64,000 bases of DNA, taken from the NCBI RefSeq assembly GCF_002843235.3, contig NZ_CP031123.2, positions 4,509,617 through 4,573,616 on the forward strand, given 5' to 3'. Of this stretch, positions 63,479 through 64,000 are shown one piece after another. Every line of letters starts with the position of its first letter. The first letter of the stretch is position 1. The notes beneath the pieces were generated by a model, which saw nothing but the letters and a program-made list of their open reading frames with translations, searched no databases and had not been told where the DNA came from. The stretch comes from Providencia huaxiensis (GTDB taxonomy: Bacteria; Pseudomonadota; Gammaproteobacteria; Enterobacterales; Enterobacteriaceae). Position numbers and translations under genes: made by a program.

Positions 63479-64000
63479 CGGTGTTCGGCATTCTGAATCT
63501 CACCGAGGACTCCTTCTTCGATGAGAGCCGGCGGCTAGACCCCGCCGGCGCTGTCACCGCGGCGATCGAAATGCTGCGAGTCGGATCAGACGTCGTGGAT
63601 GTCGGACCGGCCGCCAGCCATCCGGACGCGAGGCCTGTATCGCCGGCCGATGAGATCAGACGTATTGCGCCGCTCTTAGACGCCCTGTCCGATCAGATGC
63701 ACCGTGTTTCAATCGACAGCTTCCAACCGGAAACCCAGCGCTATGCGCTCAAGCGCGGCGTGGGCTACCTGAACGATATCCAAGGATTTCCTGACCCTGC
63801 GCTCTATCCCGATATTGCTGAGGCGGACTGCAGGCTGGTGGTTATGCACTCAGCGCAGCGGGATGGCATCGCCACCCGCACCGGTCACCTTCGACCCGAA
63901 GACGCGCTCGACGAGATTGTGCGGTTCTTCGAGGCGCGGGTTTCCGCCTTGCGACGGAGCGGGGTCGCTGCCGACCGGCTCATCCTCGATCCGGGGATGG
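63472..64000 (+). CDS. sul1: Sul1 dihydropteroate synthase, second copy, runs off the window
   Basis: The start ATG at 63472 and the following 529 bases are identical, as far as read, to the first sul1 at 48070. About 176 of 279 codons are visible. The native qacE promoter region is absent because qacEdelta1 is cut at its 5' end, so expression must come from elsewhere. The downstream gene is presumably another ISCR1 or orf5 beyond the window. Confidence 0.95.
   Translation, partial: MVTVFGILNLTEDSFFDESRRLDPAGAVTAAIEMLRVGSDVVDVGPAASHPDARPVSPADEIRRIAPLLDALSDQMHRVSIDSFQPETQRYALKRGVGYLNDIQGFPDPALYPDIAEADCRLVVMHSAQRDGIATRTGHLRPEDALDEIVRFFEARVSALRRSGVAADRLILDPGM

Overview
The window looks like part of a Morganellaceae chromosome, most probably Providencia (inferred from the AT-rich coding style, the rsmC-holD-rimI block, two tandem tRNA-Leu genes, a Pho-box-preceded phoA and a carnitine/D-malate cluster). 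It is interrupted near 26.7-29.5 kb by an SXT/R391-family integrative conjugative element (ICE), which carries a long multi-resistance insertion.

Chromosome, 1-26.7 kb. In order: a yedI fragment, a family-2 glycosyltransferase, a nucleoside hydrolase, and an amine or amino-acid catabolism locus (FAD oxidoreductase, cupin, aldehyde dehydrogenase, short-chain dehydrogenase, two LuxR-type regulators, APC permease). Next come a Fur-box-linked Fes-like esterase, phoA behind a Pho box, a GNAT acetyltransferase, a Fur-box-linked small membrane protein, two tRNA-Leu(CAG), and rsmC/holD/rimI. Last is a cluster that would import carnitine (BCCT carrier), cleave it to trimethylamine and malic semialdehyde (Rieske oxygenase CntA plus reductase CntB), oxidise the aldehyde and then oxidise D-malate (DmlA). 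It has LysR and HTH-PAS regulators.

ICE, 26.7-36.9 kb. A left-end-like segment lies just after dmlA. It is followed by a mosAT/AbiE-type toxin-antitoxin pair with two palindromic operators. Then comes a 5' fragment of prfC, the usual SXT/R391 target, joined to a second left-end-like segment, xis, a single-gene GHKL-ATPase/nuclease protein (candidate defence gene), int, a ParM-like partition operon, an oriT region, mobI and a rumB cut by the resistance insertion. The duplicated left end suggests successive ICE integrations at one place.

Resistance region, 36.9-64 kb. A 3.2-kb Tn3-family element with 75-bp inverted repeats sits in a relative's transposase remnant. Next is a class 1 integron whose intI1 is split by IS26. 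Its cassettes, fos-aac(6')-Ib-ereA-blaOXA(OXA-2 group)-dfrA1, are read from a PcS promoter and followed by qacEdelta1-sul1. ISCR1 copy 1 (transposase frameshifted) is followed by captured DNA with a truncated P-loop ATPase gene, an unassigned qnr, an HNH nuclease gene and a truncated oxidoreductase gene. ISCR1 copy 2 ends in three tandem oriIS-like repeats and precedes blaPER, gst, an ABC exporter and a few unknown genes. A second partial qacEdelta1-sul1 runs off the end of the window. The nested direct repeats (ISCR1 pair, 3'-CS pair) make the region prone to deletion or amplification.

Allele and class names are from memory of the protein families; no database search was possible.
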